Part shown: piece by piece, positions 44,750-46,141 of the stretch | Numbering within the stretch: the stretch's first letter is position 1 | How the letters are laid out: each line of letters starts with the position of its first letter | Assembly (NCBI GenBank): GCA_017408485.1 | Contig: JAFQUM010000044.1 | Location: 1 to 46,141 of the forward strand | DNA from: Clostridia bacterium | GTDB taxonomy: Bacteria > Bacillota > Clostridia > Oscillospirales > Butyricicoccaceae | DNA length: 46,141 nt | Reading direction: 5' to 3' | Position numbers and translations under genes: made by a program | Notes under the pieces: model-generated | What the model was told of the DNA's origin: nothing | Database searches by the model: none | What the model saw: only the letters and a program-made list of their open reading frames with translations

Positions 44750-45868
44750 ATGATTATCGGTATCCCCAAGGAAACAAAAGAACACGAATATCGTGTAGCT
44801 TCCATCCCTTCCGACGTTGCTGAGCTTATCCGTGCCGGTCATAAGGTCATGGTCGAAAAGGACGCAGGCGCAAGAGCAGGTTACTTCGATGAAGATTACG
44901 CTGCAGTAGGCGCTGAGATCGTCGATGTTGAGACCGTTTATACCGCTGACCTTATTTATAAGGTTAAGGAAGTCCTTCCCCACGAGTATGATTGCTACAA
45001 GAAAGAGGGTCAGATCCTCTTCACCTATATCCATTCTGCAGCACATCCCGAGCAGAGCATTGAGCTGATGAACCGCAAGGTCATCGGTATCGCTTATGAG
45101 GATGTTACCGATGCAGAAGGCAGACTCCCCCTGCTTGCTCCTATGAGCGAAATGGCAGGTAAGGGCGGCTTTATGGCTGCTGTCCGCTTTAAAGAGACCA
45201 TCAACGGCGGTGACGGAATGATGCTCAGCCGTGTTTGCGGCGTTGCAACTCCCCACATCGTCATCATCGGCTGCGGCGGCACCGGTATGGGCGCTGCTGA
45301 ATATGCTTCCGCTCTGGGCAACAAGGTCACCATCCTTGATGTCAGCCGCAAGGCAATGCAGAGAGCACACGGTCTGCTTCCTCAGAATGTTGAGTTTTTG
45401 CAGGCTTCCCGCGAGAACGTTCTTGCCAACCTGAAGACCGCTGATGTTATCATCAACTGCGTACTTTGGCAGAAGACAAGAAAGGATCATATGATCTATC
45501 GTGAGGATCTTAAGCTGATGAAGCGCGGCGCTATGATCGTTGACGTTGCTTGCGACGATAACGGTGCTATCGAGACCTGCCGCTCCACCACCCACGACGA
45601 TCCCGTATATTACGAAGAGGGCGTTCTGCACTATGCAGTTGCTAACATCCCCTCCCTGTATGCACATACTTCTTCCATCCTGCTTTCCAACGCAACACTG
45701 CCCTACACCCTTGAGATCGCTAACAAGGGCATCAAGAAGGCTCTGGTCGACAACAAGTATCTGCGCGCAGGTCTCTCTTTCTGGGACGGCAAGGCAACCC
45801 TTAAGGAATGCTGCGACGTTAACGGATATGAGTACCACAATCCCGACGACATCATCAAATCCTTTTAA
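44750..45868 (+). CDS. ald: Alanine dehydrogenase
   Basis: A 372-residue NAD-dependent enzyme interconverting alanine and pyruvate plus ammonia; in sporulating bacteria it supports growth on alanine and sporulation. Motifs: MIIGIPKETKEHEYRVA with Arg15, IYKVKEVLP (Lys73 region), YIHSAAHP with His95, and the Rossmann loop IIGCGGTGMGAAEYA (about 171-185). AAGGAG ends nine bases before the ATG. Codon use is biased to frequent codons (many -TC/-GC endings), more so than in the neighbours, consistent with high expression. Terminator at 45886. Confidence 0.95.
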   Translation: MIIGIPKETKEHEYRVASIPSDVAELIRAGHKVMVEKDAGARAGYFDEDYAAVGAEIVDVETVYTADLIYKVKEVLPHEYDCYKKEGQILFTYIHSAAHPEQSIELMNRKVIGIAYEDVTDAEGRLPLLAPMSEMAGKGGFMAAVRFKETINGGDGMMLSRVCGVATPHIVIIGCGGTGMGAAEYASALGNKVTILDVSRKAMQRAHGLLPQNVEFLQASRENVLANLKTADVIINCVLWQKTRKDHMIYREDLKLMKRGAMIVDVACDDNGAIETCRSTTHDDPVYYEEGVLHYAVANIPSLYAHTSSILLSNATLPYTLEIANKGIKKALVDNKYLRAGLSFWDGKATLKECCDVNGYEYHNPDDIIKSF

Positions 45869-45885
45869 TTAAATCCCCAACTGGC

Positions 45886-45923
45886 AAAAGGCTTCGCTCA
45901 TTCCCCGAGCGAAGCCTTTTGTT
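45886..45923 (+). terminator. Terminator of ald
   Basis: AAAAGGCTTCGCTC (45886-45899) pairs perfectly with GAGCGAAGCCTTTT (45907-45920), then a G/T tail. Confidence 0.88.
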
Positions 45924-45932
45924 TGTGTTATT

Positions 45933-46141
45933 TTTAAAGTACCCTCATCCTTGCAAAGCAACGGCAGGAGCAAGCCCCTGCCCTACAAGGTGTCGCAAAG
46001 CGACACCTTACTTCTTACTTCTTCACTATTACTTCTTACCTGCGAGCAAAGCGAGCCTCTTGCGCGCCTTGGCTCCCTCTCAGAGGGAGCTGTCAGCGAA
46101 GCTGACTGAGGGAGTAATGCTCCCGTTGGTCGCAGGTAAGA
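45933..46141. repeat. Composite repeat region H5, cut by window edge
   Basis: Holds GGCAGG/CCTGCC hairpin ending CCCTACA (45963-45987), GGTGTCGC-AAA-GCGACACC (45989-46007), TTACTTCTT short repeats (46008-46037), and a CTCCCTC element with GAGGGAG arms (about 46072-46115). A perfect 12-bp inverted repeat, TCTTACCTGCGA (46034-46045) and TCGCAGGTAAGA (46130-46141), encloses the latter and may extend past the edge. Confidence 0.7.

Noticed and set aside
44720..45838. A 372-codon open frame antisense to ald
   Set aside because: The plus strand is clearly alanine dehydrogenase with a ribosome binding site; the antisense frame follows from strong codon bias of ald.

Overview
The window looks like chromosomal DNA of an endospore-forming, low-to-mid-GC Gram-positive bacterium of the class Clostridia, probably Oscillospiraceae/Ruminococcaceae-like. 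This is inferred from strong AAGGAG ribosome binding sites, a spoVAC gene, a WalRKHI-type cluster, a BlaI/M56 pair, a TelA/XpaC pair and many short palindromic repeats between genes. The assignment comes from gene content only; no rRNA gene is present.

Layout. 1-1690: a truncated HTH/zinc-ribbon regulator and a nucleotidyltransferase-fold protein with their own promoters, resembling a small accessory island. 1837-9060: an MFS transporter, a large OB-fold/Ig lipoprotein, a three-gene operon (flavin-reductase-like, DUF1295, ArsC/Spx-like), a leucine-rich-repeat protein with a small overlapping partner, and a GNAT acetyltransferase. 9173-14443: glutamate dehydrogenase, a one-TM hypothetical protein, an SDR plus queuosine-precursor-type transporter operon, and an LCP cell-wall ligase. 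14654-21685: a translation/tRNA-modification operon gltX-glnS-cysteine desulfurase-thiI-cinA, in which the desulfurase and ThiI probably make 4-thiouridine. 21946-28452: walR-walK-walH-walI-like essential cell-wall signalling genes followed by murA. 28526-32557: folD, a TldD/TldE-like peptidase pair and a DUF896 protein. 32940-40594: a BlaI-type repressor with its operator/promoter, a giant M56 (BlaR1/MecR1-like) membrane metalloprotease with a non-beta-lactamase-like extracytoplasmic region, a tiny membrane peptide ORF, and a lipoprotein sharing sensor modules with the M56 protein. 41231-45868: proC, xpaC-telA, a 29-residue membrane peptide ORF, spoVAC and alanine dehydrogenase.

The most unusual feature is between the genes. 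Two repeat systems fill most long intergenic regions. The first is a palindromic element of about 100 bp with a GACAGTACTTTGTGTACGGC-like core, in about eleven full or partial copies; four of them lie immediately 5' of the Shine-Dalgarno sequences of thiI, walR, walK and murA. The second is a set of hairpin arrays in which short perfect hairpins, many with three-base loops, are separated by a fixed linker (ATGAATT or its complement AATTCAT; in a subfamily ATGAAAT/ATTTCAT). The same stems recur in different arrays, and linker orientation flips in mid-array so that whole arrays are nested palindromes. These arrays and the BlaI/M56/lipoprotein locus are my best candidates for undescribed biology. 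All functional claims about them are inference.
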